DNA of 20,073 bases, taken from an uncultured Novosphingobium sp. GTDB lineage: Bacteria; Pseudomonadota; Alphaproteobacteria; Sphingomonadales; Sphingomonadaceae. Shown piece after piece: positions 1 through 8,332 of this stretch. The first letter of the stretch is position 1, and each line of letters begins with the position of its first letter. The position numbers were made by a program, and so were the translations under genes. Location: NCBI GenBank assembly GCA_937897535.1, contig CALCQB010000316.1, positions 1 to 20,073 of the forward strand. The letters are read 5' to 3'. The notes under the pieces are model-generated. The model worked only from the letters and a program-made list of their open reading frames with translations. It did not search any database and was not told where the DNA came from.

Positions 1-601
1 CATCCTTGATCGCGTCGAAGCTGCCGTAGTGATCGAGGTGTTCGGGATCGATGTTGGTCACCACCGCGATGGTCCCGTCGAGCCGCAGGAACGAGCCGTC
101 GCTCTCGTCGGCCTCGACCACCATCCACTCGCTTTCGCCAAGCCGGGCGTTGGAACCGTAGGAATTGATGATCCCGCCGTTGATCACGGTCGGGTCGATC
201 CCGCCGGCATCAAGCAGTGCCGCGACCATGCTGGTCGTGGTGGTCTTGCCGTGGGTCCCCGCGACCGCGACGGTCCGCTTGAGCCGCATCAGCTCGGCCA
301 GCATTTCCGCGCGGCGGACCACCGGCACCCGGTGTTCGAGCGCGGCGGCGACTTCCGGGTTGGTGCGCCGCACCGCCGTGGAAGTGACCACCACCGCCGC
401 ATCGCCGAGATTTTCGGCGGCGTGGCCGATCATCACCTTGATCCCGCGCGCGCGCAGCCCTTCGACGACATAGCCCTCGGCGATGTCGCTGCCTTGCACC
501 GTGTAGCCAAGGTTGTGCATCACCTCGGCGATCCCGGACATGCCGATCCCGCCGATCCCGACGAAATGGATCGTGCCGATATCGGTGCCGACGCCCTTCA
601 T
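1..601 (-). CDS. murC: UDP-N-acetylmuramate--L-alanine ligase MurC, N-terminal 200 residues (cut by window edge)
   Basis: MurC is the cytoplasmic ATP-dependent ligase that adds L-alanine to UDP-MurNAc, the first amino acid of the peptidoglycan stem peptide. The visible part starts MKGVGTDIGTIHFVGIGGIG, with the glycine-rich UDP-binding loop near residues 14-20. The Mur-ligase P-loop GTHGKTTT is at 115-122, followed by the EADESDGSF segment (163-171) and TNIDPEHLDHY (182-192) of the central domain. The usual length is about 470 residues, so more than half lies beyond the left edge. The ATG at 601 overlaps the murG stop as ATGA, which fixes the start and suggests coupled translation. It is the last dcw gene visible; murB, ddl, ftsQ, ftsA and ftsZ would be expected further left, which is inference. 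Confidence 0.97.
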   Translation of the reverse strand, partial: MKGVGTDIGTIHFVGIGGIGMSGIAEVMHNLGYTVQGSDIAEGYVVEGLRARGIKVMIGHAAENLGDAAVVVTSTAVRRTNPEVAAALEHRVPVVRRAEMLAELMRLKRTVAVAGTHGKTTTTSMVAALLDAGGIDPTVINGGIINSYGSNARLGESEWMVVEADESDGSFLRLDGTIAVVTNIDPEHLDHYGSFDAIKD

Positions 602-1767
602 GCCGGCGCTCCCTGCGCCGACGACGCGGCCTCGAGGCTGTCGGCCACGCGGATCACGTCCATCAACGGCGCGCCGCCGAAGCTTTCGACCAGATCGGCA
701 AGGTCGTTCACGGCGCTGGGATAGCCGCAGTTCCAGGCGGCATGGGCGGCGGTTGCCAGCGTCTGCGGCTGCATCGCGATCGCCTGGATCTGCTTGGCCA
801 GCTCGGCTGCGGTGAACTTGTCCTGCCGGATCATCCGCGCGCCACCGGCAGCGCAGATTTCATTCGTGTTGACCGCCTGATGATCGTCGGTAGCAATCGG
901 CAGCGGGACCAGGATCGCCGGACGACCCACCGCGGTCAGTTCGGCCACGGTCGAGGCCCCGGCGCGGCCGATGAACAGGTGGGCGTCGGCCAGCCGCTCG
1001 GCCATATTCTCGAAATAAGTGCCGAGCTCAGCCGGAATATCGTGGCTGGCATAACGGCTGCGGACCGCCTCGATATCCTCGGGTCGGCACTGCTGGGTAA
1101 CTTGCAGGCGGCTGCGCAGCGCCGTGGGGAGCATGGCGAGGCCATCGGGGACGACTTGGCTGAGCACGCCGGCACCCTGGCTGCCGCCGGTCACCAGCAC
1201 GCGCAGCAGGCTGTCTTCGCCGAAGGGCGGAAAGGGCTGATCGCGCAGTGCTAGAACTTCGGCCCGGATCGGGTTGCCGACCAGATGGACCTTGTCCAGA
1301 TGCTTGGGCTTCAGCCGCTCGGTCTCACGATAGGAGGTGGCGATCGCGTTGACTCGCCCGGCCAGGAACCGGTTGACCCGGCCCAGCACCGCGTTCTGCT
1401 CGTGGATCACGCTGGGCACGCCGCCGCTGGTCGCCGCCCACAGCGCCGGGAGCGCGGGATAGCCGCCGAACCCGACCACGGCCGAGGGTTGAAAGCTTTC
1501 GAACAGCCGCGCCGCCATCCGCTTGCCCTCGAGAATCGCCGCGATCCCAGCCGGCCAGTGCAGCGGGTTCTTGCCGAGCCGCCCGGCTGGCAGGACATGC
1601 GCGACCAGCGAAGGCGGCTTGCCCGGCAGGCGGCTGCCGCGCTCGTCGGTGATCAGCGCGACATGGTGCCCGCGCGCCTCCAGCTCGACCGCCAGCGCAA
1701 AGGCCGGGATCAGGTGCCCGCCGGTGCCGCCCGCGGCCAGGACATAGTGGCGCGAGGCCGAACTCAT
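598..1767 (-). CDS. murG: UDP-GlcNAc:lipid I N-acetylglucosaminyltransferase MurG
   Basis: MurG is a GT28 glycosyltransferase on the inner face of the membrane that adds GlcNAc to lipid I to make lipid II. The protein is 389 residues. The N-terminal glycine loop GGTGGH is at 13-18, IHEQNAVLG at 121-129, the second glycine-rich motif GGSQGAG at 194-200, and the UDP-GlcNAc-binding GRAGASTVAEL at 267-277 with DDHQ at 294-297. The frame stays open upstream of 1767, but that part lies inside ftsW. The ATG at 1767 overlaps the ftsW stop as ATGA and gives the typical N-terminus, so it is the start. The end overlaps murC in the same way. It is slightly longer than E. coli MurG (355), mostly at the C-terminus. 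Confidence 0.97.
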   Translation of the reverse strand: MSSASRHYVLAAGGTGGHLIPAFALAVELEARGHHVALITDERGSRLPGKPPSLVAHVLPAGRLGKNPLHWPAGIAAILEGKRMAARLFESFQPSAVVGFGGYPALPALWAATSGGVPSVIHEQNAVLGRVNRFLAGRVNAIATSYRETERLKPKHLDKVHLVGNPIRAEVLALRDQPFPPFGEDSLLRVLVTGGSQGAGVLSQVVPDGLAMLPTALRSRLQVTQQCRPEDIEAVRSRYASHDIPAELGTYFENMAERLADAHLFIGRAGASTVAELTAVGRPAILVPLPIATDDHQAVNTNEICAAGGARMIRQDKFTAAELAKQIQAIAMQPQTLATAAHAAWNCGYPSAVNDLADLVESFGGAPLMDVIRVADSLEAASSAQGAPA

Positions 1768-2984
1768 AGCTTGATTCCCACGCTGGCGAGGGTGAACCGC
1801 TCGCGCCGGATGAACGGATTGCGGCGGGTGATCGACAGCAGGAAGCCGACCCCCAGGCACAGCGCGACGGTTGAGGAACCGCCATAGGAGATCAGTGGCA
1901 AGGTCATCCCCTTGGACGGGAACAGCTGCAGGTTGACCAGGATGTTGATGAACGCCTGTCCGCCGATCTGCGCGATCAAACCGGCGGCAGCCAGCGTGGT
2001 GAACAGGTCTTCCTCATCAAGCAGGCGGATCAAAACCCGGGCGACCAGCGCCAGATAGAGCACGACGATCACGAGGCAGGCGATCAGGCCGAACTCTTCA
2101 CCGATCACCGAAAAGATATAGTCGGTGTGCGCCTCTGGCAGGCCGAGCTTGCGGGTGCCGAGCCACAGCCCCGATCCGGTCCAGCCGCCGGCCAGCAGGG
2201 TCCGCTGGGCCAGGTCGACCTGATCGAAGGCGCTGCCGCCGCCCAGAAAGGCGTCGATCCGGTGGCGGGCATTGTCATAGAACATGTAGGCCAGCACGAC
2301 GAAGGCCAGACCGGCCCCGCCGGCCAGTCCGATCCGCTTGAGCGAAATCCCGCTCATCAGCACCATCACGAACCACACTCCGATGAACAGGATCGCCGAT
2401 CCGAAATCGGGCTGGGCCATCAGCAGGACGGCGATCATGCCCATCAGCCCGGTCACGATCTCGATCACCGGCAGGTTCGGATCGCGCACCCGCCACGACA
2501 GGATCCAGGCCATCCCGATCGCGAAGGCCGGCTTGAGGAATTCCGACGGCTGGAGCGACATGCCCAGGTTCAGCCAGCGCCGCGCGCCGTTGACGCTGAA
2601 CCCGATCAGCGGAACCAGCATCAGCCCGACCAGCATGGCAAAGCACAGCATGATCCCGGCCCGGCGGGCCAGATCCTTGGGCAGCATCGAAGCCCCGATC
2701 ATTGCGATCAGGCCAACGAACTGCCAGCGGATATGCATGGTGAAGAAGTGCAGATCGTCGAGCCGGACCGCCGCGGTCGAAAGCCGCCGGGCGCTGGCCG
2801 GGGAGCTCGCGGCGACCGCCGCCGTGCCGATCGCCATCAACGTCAGGACCAGAAACAGCAGCGTCCGGTCGATCTCGCGCCACCAGATCGCCAGATCGCT
2901 GCGCCGGGCCCGCTGCGGACGGGCCACCGCGCCCTCGCTGCCGACCTTGCCGCCGCGCGGTACAATCGGGGGAAGCGTCGCCAT
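1764..2984 (-). CDS. ftsW: Septal peptidoglycan glycosyltransferase FtsW (SEDS family)
   Basis: FtsW is the SEDS-family polymerase that makes septal glycan strands from lipid II together with its partner transpeptidase FtsI. The protein is 406 residues with a basic cytoplasmic N-terminus of about 40 residues and then about ten hydrophobic segments. Family motifs are NGARRWLNLG...QPSEFLKPA (132-153), PDFG (192-195), AHTDYIFSVIGEEFG (285-299) and SKGMTLPLISYGGSS (357-371). The aspartate of PDFG corresponds, by family knowledge, to the conserved SEDS aspartate in this region; I have not aligned it. An in-frame extension to 3275 lies inside murD. The ATG at 2984 shares its A with the murD TGA stop (TGATG), which supports this start. 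The end overlaps murG as ATGA. Confidence 0.97.
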   Translation of the reverse strand: MATLPPIVPRGGKVGSEGAVARPQRARRSDLAIWWREIDRTLLFLVLTLMAIGTAAVAASSPASARRLSTAAVRLDDLHFFTMHIRWQFVGLIAMIGASMLPKDLARRAGIMLCFAMLVGLMLVPLIGFSVNGARRWLNLGMSLQPSEFLKPAFAIGMAWILSWRVRDPNLPVIEIVTGLMGMIAVLLMAQPDFGSAILFIGVWFVMVLMSGISLKRIGLAGGAGLAFVVLAYMFYDNARHRIDAFLGGGSAFDQVDLAQRTLLAGGWTGSGLWLGTRKLGLPEAHTDYIFSVIGEEFGLIACLVIVVLYLALVARVLIRLLDEEDLFTTLAAAGLIAQIGGQAFINILVNLQLFPSKGMTLPLISYGGSSTVALCLGVGFLLSITRRNPFIRRERFTLASVGIKL

Positions 2985-4330
2985 CAGCTGCGCCCTCCGG
3001 CCTGGCCCGCCGGTTCGGGGGTCAGCAGGGTCTGGACGATCTGGCGAAAGGTATCGCCGCGCGCCTCGTAATCGCGGAACTGATCGAAACTGGCGCAGGC
3101 CGGGGACAACAGCACCACGTCGCCAGGCCGGGCTGCGGCCATGGCCTGCTGGATCGCCTCGCACATCATCTCGCTGCGGGTCACCGCCATGTGCGGGGCC
3201 AGCAGCTCGGCAAAGCGCGGACCGGCATCGCCGATGGTATAGGCCGCCGCGACATTGCCGAAGAACGGCGCGCATTCGTCAAGATCGACGCCCTTGGGCA
3301 GCCCGCCCAGGATCCAGTGGACCCGGCGGTGATCGCTGGGCGGAAAGGCCGCCAGCGCCGGTGCGGCGGAGGCCGGGTTGGTCGCCTTGCTGTCGTTGAT
3401 ATACATCACCCCGGCGCTTTCCGCGACCCGCTCCATCCGGTGCGGCAATCCGCGAAAGCTGGCCAGCGCCGGACGCCACTGCATCGGGGTCAGTCCCAGC
3501 GCCTCGGCGATCGCCACGGCAACGGCGGCGTTCTGCAGGTTGTGCGGGCCCTGCAGGCTGGGCCAGTCGGGCTGGAGCTTGATCAGGTCCTTGCCGTCGA
3601 CACTGCGGACCCGCCATGCCTCGCGCAGCTTCGCCTCATGCGCGGCCACGCCCTGGGTCTTGGCATCGCTGGTCCCGAAGATGGCGAACTGATCGGGCCG
3701 CTGCATCGCGAACAGCCGGGCCTTGCTGGCGGCATAGCCGGTGAAGCCATCGTAGCGGTCGAGATGATCGGGGGTGATGTTGAGCAACGCGGCAACTTCG
3801 CATTGCAGCGAGTGAGTCAGATCAAGCTGGTAACTCGACAGTTCGAGCACATAGACCCCGCCGGCCGCGAGCGGATTGGCGGCGAGAATCGGCAGGCCGA
3901 TATTGCCGCCCATCCGGGTCGGCAGCGCCGCCGATTGCAGGATATGGTGGACCAGCGCGGTGCAGGTCGACTTGCCGTTGGTTCCGGTGATCCCCACCAC
4001 CCGGTGCGCGGGCAGTTCAGGCCGGGCAAGCGCGAACAGTTCGATATCGCCGATCACCGGCACCCCGGCGGCAGCGGCCACCCTGGCGATCGGATGGGTG
4101 TTGAGCGGGACGCCGGGCGAAACGACGACGCCAGCAAACCCGGTCAGGTCGATCCCGACCGGATCGGCCAGTTCGACCCGCCCCTCTAGCGCCTTGCGCG
4201 GTTCCTCGCGGCTGTCCCACGCCGTGACCTGCGCGCCGCCCGCCAGCAGGCTGTTGACAGCCGCCATCCCCGAGCGGGCCAGCCCGAGAACGGCATAGCG
4301 CTTGCCGGCAAAGGCGGAGGTGGTGATCAT
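2984..4330 (-). CDS. murD: UDP-N-acetylmuramoyl-L-alanine--D-glutamate ligase MurD
   Basis: MurD adds D-glutamate to UDP-MurNAc-L-Ala in the cytoplasm using ATP. The protein is 448 residues, the usual family length. The N-terminal domain has VLGLARSGMAA (14-24) and VVVSPGVP (68-75). The central domain has the P-loop GTNGKST (116-122). Further on are TPDHLDRYDGF, the lysine of the YAASKARLF stretch, and YINDSKATNPASA, which is typical of the MurD C-terminal domain. The start at 4330 overlaps the mraY stop as ATGA. Downstream it meets ftsW as TGATG. The order mraY-murD-ftsW-murG is the common dcw order and confirms which Mur ligase this is. Confidence 0.97.
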   Translation of the reverse strand: MITTSAFAGKRYAVLGLARSGMAAVNSLLAGGAQVTAWDSREEPRKALEGRVELADPVGIDLTGFAGVVVSPGVPLNTHPIARVAAAAGVPVIGDIELFALARPELPAHRVVGITGTNGKSTCTALVHHILQSAALPTRMGGNIGLPILAANPLAAGGVYVLELSSYQLDLTHSLQCEVAALLNITPDHLDRYDGFTGYAASKARLFAMQRPDQFAIFGTSDAKTQGVAAHEAKLREAWRVRSVDGKDLIKLQPDWPSLQGPHNLQNAAVAVAIAEALGLTPMQWRPALASFRGLPHRMERVAESAGVMYINDSKATNPASAAPALAAFPPSDHRRVHWILGGLPKGVDLDECAPFFGNVAAAYTIGDAGPRFAELLAPHMAVTRSEMMCEAIQQAMAAARPGDVVLLSPACASFDQFRDYEARGDTFRQIVQTLLTPEPAGQAGGRS

Positions 4331-5397
4331 CTGAGCTTGAGCGTTGAAAGACCGATCAGCGCCAATACGATCGAAACGATCCAGAACCGGATCACCACGG
4401 TCGGCTCCTTCCAGCCAAGCTGTTCGAAGTGGTGGTGGATCGGGGCCATCTTGAACACCCGTTTGCCGGTGCGCTTGTAAACCGCGACCTGGATGATCAC
4501 CGACAAGGCCTCGGCCACGAACAGACCGCCGACAATCCCCAGCACGATCTCATGGTGCGCGGCCACCGCGATTGCCCCCAGCGCGCCGCCCAGCGCGAGG
4601 CTGCCGGTATCGCCCATGAACACCGCCGCCGGCGGGGCGTTGAACCACAGGAACGCGAGGCAGGCCCCCATGATCCCGGCGCAGAGGATCGCCAGTTCGC
4701 CCGCCCGCGGGACGTGCGGAATGCCGAGGTAAGCCGAAAAGTCGGCCCGTCCGGCCAGGTAGGCGATGATCGCAAAGGTTCCGGCAGCGATCACCACCGG
4801 CATCGTCGCGAGGCCATCGAGCCCGTCGGTCAGGTTGACGGCATTGCCCGCGCCAACGATCACGAAGGCCGCAAACACATAGTAGAACGGTCCCAGCGGG
4901 ATGTAGTGGCCGCTGAAGAACGGCACGTAGAGGTTGGTATCGATCTGGCTGACCAGCAGCCATGAGGCGATCCCGGCGACCACGAATTCAAGCGCCAGCC
5001 GAACGCGCCCGGGCACCCCGGCGTGAGTGCGCTTCTTGACCTTGTCGTAGTCGTCCAGGAATCCGATCGCGCCGAACCCGAGCGTGACCGCGATACAGGC
5101 CCAGACCAGCGGGCTGGTCAGGTCCATCCACAGCACCATCGAAACAGCCAGCGCCACCAGGATCATCAGTCCGCCCATGGTCGGCGTGCCGCGTTTGGCC
5201 AGATGGGTTTGCGGCCCGTCCTCGCGGATCGGCTGGCCCTTGCCCTGGCGGACCCGCAGCATCGCGATGAAACGCGGACCAATGATCAGACCGAGGATCA
5301 GCGCCGTCATCAACGCGGCACCCGCGCGGAAGGTCTGATAGCGGATAAGGTTCGCCAGCCCCTCGAACTGAAAATACTGCGCGATCAGGTAAAGCAT
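4327..5397 (-). CDS. mraY: Phospho-MurNAc-pentapeptide transferase MraY (lipid I synthase)
   Basis: MraY is an integral membrane enzyme that transfers phospho-MurNAc-pentapeptide from UDP to undecaprenyl phosphate, giving lipid I. The protein is 356 residues with about ten membrane segments. Signatures are KRGTPTMGG (68-76), the aspartate pair in FLDDYDK (113-119), NAVNLTDGLDGLA (185-197), FMGDTGSLALGG (260-271) and the cytoplasmic PIHHHFE motif (319-325). These cover the catalytic aspartates and histidines of the family. It is the only visible dcw gene that does not overlap its upstream neighbour: 8 nt separate the murF stop from its ATG. It therefore needs its own ribosome-binding site, which can be seen. 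Its end overlaps murD as ATGA. Confidence 0.98.
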   Translation of the reverse strand: MLYLIAQYFQFEGLANLIRYQTFRAGAALMTALILGLIIGPRFIAMLRVRQGKGQPIREDGPQTHLAKRGTPTMGGLMILVALAVSMVLWMDLTSPLVWACIAVTLGFGAIGFLDDYDKVKKRTHAGVPGRVRLALEFVVAGIASWLLVSQIDTNLYVPFFSGHYIPLGPFYYVFAAFVIVGAGNAVNLTDGLDGLATMPVVIAAGTFAIIAYLAGRADFSAYLGIPHVPRAGELAILCAGIMGACLAFLWFNAPPAAVFMGDTGSLALGGALGAIAVAAHHEIVLGIVGGLFVAEALSVIIQVAVYKRTGKRVFKMAPIHHHFEQLGWKEPTVVIRFWIVSIVLALIGLSTLKLR

Positions 5398-5407
5398 TCC
5401 TGATCCT
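5398..5407 (-). promoter_or_regulatory. mraY ribosome-binding site overlapping the murF stop
   Basis: Read on the minus strand, the murF TAG stop runs into GATCAGGA and then the mraY ATG. The AGGA formed by the stop codon and the next two bases sits 6 nt before the ATG, a good Shine-Dalgarno spacing. A second AGGA touches the ATG and is too close to act. This is the only junction in the cluster that depends on such a site rather than on an overlapping start and stop. Confidence 0.6.
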
Positions 5408-6875
5408 AATCCTTTTGCTGCGCGAGCGCGGCGACGACTGTCCCCAACCCGACCGAATTCGACCCCTTGACGAGGATCGCGTCACCGCCCTCCACGCCGT
5501 GCGCCGCGAGCGCCTTGAGCGCCTCTGCCGCTGTCCCGCAATGGGCGAAGGCGATGGGCTTGCCAAGCGCGGTTTGGGCCGCTTTCCCCAGTTCGTCGGC
5601 CAGAGACTGCATCTCGTCGCCGACCAGCACCGCGAAGTCTGCGCCGGATGCGGTGAGCGGTTCGATCAGCGCGGCGTGATAGGCCGGGCCGTGCGTGCCC
5701 AGTTCTTTCATCGCGCCCAGCACCACCAGGCGGCGGCGGGCCGGGGTGGCACCAAGTTGCGCGAGGGTGGCGCGCATCGAGGTGGGGTTGGCGTTGTAGC
5801 TTTCGTCGATCAGCAGCGCCCGGCCCGAGCTATCGCCGCCCCTGGCCGAAATCGTGTGCCGCTGGCCGCGTCCCTTGAGGCCCTGCATCTCGGCCAGCGC
5901 CAGCCCGGCCGAACCCAGATCACCCCCGGCCGCGCCGACTGCCGCGATCACGGCCAGCGAGTTGGCGATCCAGTGCTCGCCCGGCTCGGCCACGGTGTAG
6001 CAGATCCGCCGTGCACCAAGATCGGCGGTGACCAGCGACCCGCCGCCCGGTGCGGGCACGGCATCAAGCAGGCGGACATTGGCGTGGGCCGCCCGGCCGA
6101 AGGAAACAACGGCGACCTTGTGTTGTTCTGCCGCTTCCTTCAGCCGGGCGAAGTGGGGGCTGTCTGCCGGGATGATCGCGACCCCGCCGGTCTCCAGCCC
6201 CTCGAATATCTCCGCCTTGGCATCTGCAATCGCTTCTTCGCTGCCCAGCATTTCGATGTGAGCGGGCGCGATGGTTGTTATCACCGCGACGTGGGGCCGG
6301 ACCTGCGCGGCCAGTGCGCGGATTTCACCGGCGTGGTTCATGCCCATCTCGAACACGCCATAGCGGCTGCGCGCCGACATCCGCGCCAGGCTGAGCGGGA
6401 CCCCGACATGGTTGTTGTAGCTCTTGACCGAACGGTGCGCCTTGCCCCGGCTCGAACGGTCGAGCGCGGCGAAGATCGCTTCCTTGACCCCGGTCTTGCC
6501 AACCGATCCGGTTACCCCGATTATCGTCGCATCCGCCCGGTTTCGTGCGGCTTTTGCGAGAAGCTCAAGCGCGATTGAGGTATCCTCGACCAGGATATGC
6601 GGGCCATTGACCGGCCGGTCGACCATGACTGCGGAGGCACCTCTGGCAAAGGCCATTTCGACAAACCGGTGGCCGTCCATCGCCTCGCCCTTCAAGGCAA
6701 AGAACAGGTCGCCCGGCACCACGTCGCGGCTGTCGATCTCGACCCAGGCAACCTGAAACTGGCCGTGCGCAGTCCCGCCGACCGCGCGGGCGATCTCGAC
6801 CGCGTCCCACAGCGCGAGGCCGAGCAGGTCGGTCTCTTCGGCAGGCCAATCGAGGATCATGGCAAGCGCATTCAT
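5406..6875 (-). CDS. murF: UDP-MurNAc-tripeptide--D-Ala-D-Ala ligase MurF
   Basis: MurF joins D-Ala-D-Ala to UDP-MurNAc-tripeptide, completing the cytoplasmic pentapeptide precursor. The protein is 489 residues from the chosen start. The N-terminal domain has VEIDSRDVVPGDLFFALKGE (45-64). The P-loop TGSVGKTG (122-129) is of the MurF type, with SVGKT where other Mur ligases have NGKT. NNHVGVPLSL and FEMGMNHAGEI, both typical of MurF, follow, and DESYNANPTSMRA marks the C-terminal domain. The frame opens at a GTG at 6884. The ATG at 6875 is preferred because it overlaps the murE stop as ATGA, the pattern used across this cluster. The gene ends with TAG, 8 nt before mraY. Confidence 0.97.
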   Translation of the reverse strand: MNALAMILDWPAEETDLLGLALWDAVEIARAVGGTAHGQFQVAWVEIDSRDVVPGDLFFALKGEAMDGHRFVEMAFARGASAVMVDRPVNGPHILVEDTSIALELLAKAARNRADATIIGVTGSVGKTGVKEAIFAALDRSSRGKAHRSVKSYNNHVGVPLSLARMSARSRYGVFEMGMNHAGEIRALAAQVRPHVAVITTIAPAHIEMLGSEEAIADAKAEIFEGLETGGVAIIPADSPHFARLKEAAEQHKVAVVSFGRAAHANVRLLDAVPAPGGGSLVTADLGARRICYTVAEPGEHWIANSLAVIAAVGAAGGDLGSAGLALAEMQGLKGRGQRHTISARGGDSSGRALLIDESYNANPTSMRATLAQLGATPARRRLVVLGAMKELGTHGPAYHAALIEPLTASGADFAVLVGDEMQSLADELGKAAQTALGKPIAFAHCGTAAEALKALAAHGVEGGDAILVKGSNSVGLGTVVAALAQQKD

Positions 6876-8332
6876 GCAGCACACTCCCTGGCTACAGCAA
6901 CGTCGTCGAACGGCAGAACGCGGGTATTCTCTCCCGCGCCGAATATCTGGCCCAGCTCGTGGCCCTTGCCGGCCACCAGCACGATATCAGCGGGCCCGGC
7001 CTCGGCAACTGCCGCGGCGATCGCGGCCCGGCGATCGGCCACTTCGCGCAAGGCTTTGCCGCCTTGCAGCACCATCGAGCGGATCGCGGCGGGATCCTCG
7101 CCGCGCGGATTGTCATCGGTCACGATACCCAGATCGGCCTGCCCGGCGACGACCCGGCCCATCGGTTCGCGCTTGCCGAGGTCGCGATCCCCGCCCGCGC
7201 CGAACACCACGATCAGCTTGCCTGCACAGTGCGGACGCAGCGCGGCGATCGCTGCCTCGAGCGCATCGGGGGTATGGGCATAGTCGATGTAGACCGGCGC
7301 CCCGGACCGGGCGATTGCGGCGCACTCCAGCCGCCCTCGCACCGGCTGCAACCGTGCCAGGGCATCGAACACCTGCGCGGCATCGCCGCCGGTGGCAAGC
7401 ACGAGCCCGGCGGCAACCAGCGCATTCGCGGCCTGGTAGGCCCCGATCAGCGGCAGGTTGAGCTTGCGCCGTTCGCCCTGCCATTCGATCTCCAGGGTCT
7501 GGCCCAGCTGGGTCGGGGTGCGAGCGAGAAGACGGATCGACGACCCCGACGTATCCGCCTTCTCGCCCACGGTGAGCACGCGCAACCCGCGTTTTTCTGC
7601 GTGCCCGATTGCTTTGGCCGACCATCCGTCGTCGGCCCAGATGACTGCAGTGCCTACACCATCGACCACTTCGTCCAGCAGCCGCATCTTGGCCGCGAAG
7701 TAATCGTCCATGTCCTTGTGGTAATCGAGGTGATCGCGGCTGAGATTGGTGAAGGCGGCGGCGATCACCCTGGGCCCCTCGCTGCGGTACTGTGACAGGC
7801 CGTGGCTGCTGGCCTCGAACGCAACGTGGGTGATCCCCTCGCGCGCCAGCCCGCTCATGTTGGCGAGGAAGGTGACGACATCGGGAGTGGTGAGCCCGGT
7901 CGAGACGCTTTCGTCCGCGGTGGTCACCCCCAGCGTGCCGATCGAGGCCGCGCGCTGCCCGGCCATCCGCCAGATCTGGCGGGTCATCTCGACGGTCGAG
8001 GTCTTGCCGTTGGTTCCGGTTACGGCGACCACCGTATCGGGAAACGGCGCGAAGAACCTGGCGGCGAGCCGGGCAAAGGCGCGGCGCGGGACCGGATCGG
8101 CGATGTGGACCGCGCCTTCGACCCTGGCTTCGGGCCGGGCCACCACGGCGACCGCTCCGGCGGTCACGGCTGCCGGAATGAAATCCTCGCCGTTGACGGT
8201 CAGTCCCTGGAACGCGCCGAACACGGTACCGGGCGCGACCTTGCGGTTGTCGATCGCAAAGCCCGTAACCTGGCTGTCTGCGGCGCCGGACAAGGCCAGT
8301 CCGGCCTGTTCGGCCAGCGCGCCCAGCTTCAT
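6872..8332 (-). CDS. murE: UDP-MurNAc-L-Ala-D-Glu--meso-diaminopimelate ligase MurE
   Basis: MurE adds the third stem-peptide residue. The protein is 486 residues. The P-loop TGTNGKTS is at 105-112, TTPDVVTF at 148-155, EASSHGL at 173-179, NLSRDHLDYHKDM at 196-208, and the lysine in YFAAKMRLLD (K215) is at the position that is carbamylated in the family. DNPR at 407-410 is the motif that selects meso-diaminopimelate rather than lysine, so this cell wall should contain meso-DAP as in other Gram-negatives. A long in-frame extension to 8905 lies inside ftsI. The ATG at 8332 overlaps the ftsI stop as ATGA and is the start. The end overlaps murF as ATGA. Confidence 0.97.
   Translation of the reverse strand: MKLGALAEQAGLALSGAADSQVTGFAIDNRKVAPGTVFGAFQGLTVNGEDFIPAAVTAGAVAVVARPEARVEGAVHIADPVPRRAFARLAARFFAPFPDTVVAVTGTNGKTSTVEMTRQIWRMAGQRAASIGTLGVTTADESVSTGLTTPDVVTFLANMSGLAREGITHVAFEASSHGLSQYRSEGPRVIAAAFTNLSRDHLDYHKDMDDYFAAKMRLLDEVVDGVGTAVIWADDGWSAKAIGHAEKRGLRVLTVGEKADTSGSSIRLLARTPTQLGQTLEIEWQGERRKLNLPLIGAYQAANALVAAGLVLATGGDAAQVFDALARLQPVRGRLECAAIARSGAPVYIDYAHTPDALEAAIAALRPHCAGKLIVVFGAGGDRDLGKREPMGRVVAGQADLGIVTDDNPRGEDPAAIRSMVLQGGKALREVADRRAAIAAAVAEAGPADIVLVAGKGHELGQIFGAGENTRVLPFDDVAVARECAA

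Noticed and set aside
1768..1860. In-frame upstream extension of murG
   Set aside because: It overlaps ftsW and precedes the conserved N-terminus; the ATG at 1767 fits the overlap pattern.
5415..6578. 387-residue plus-strand frame opposite murF
   Set aside because: Antisense shadow of a well-supported gene with no recognisable domain.
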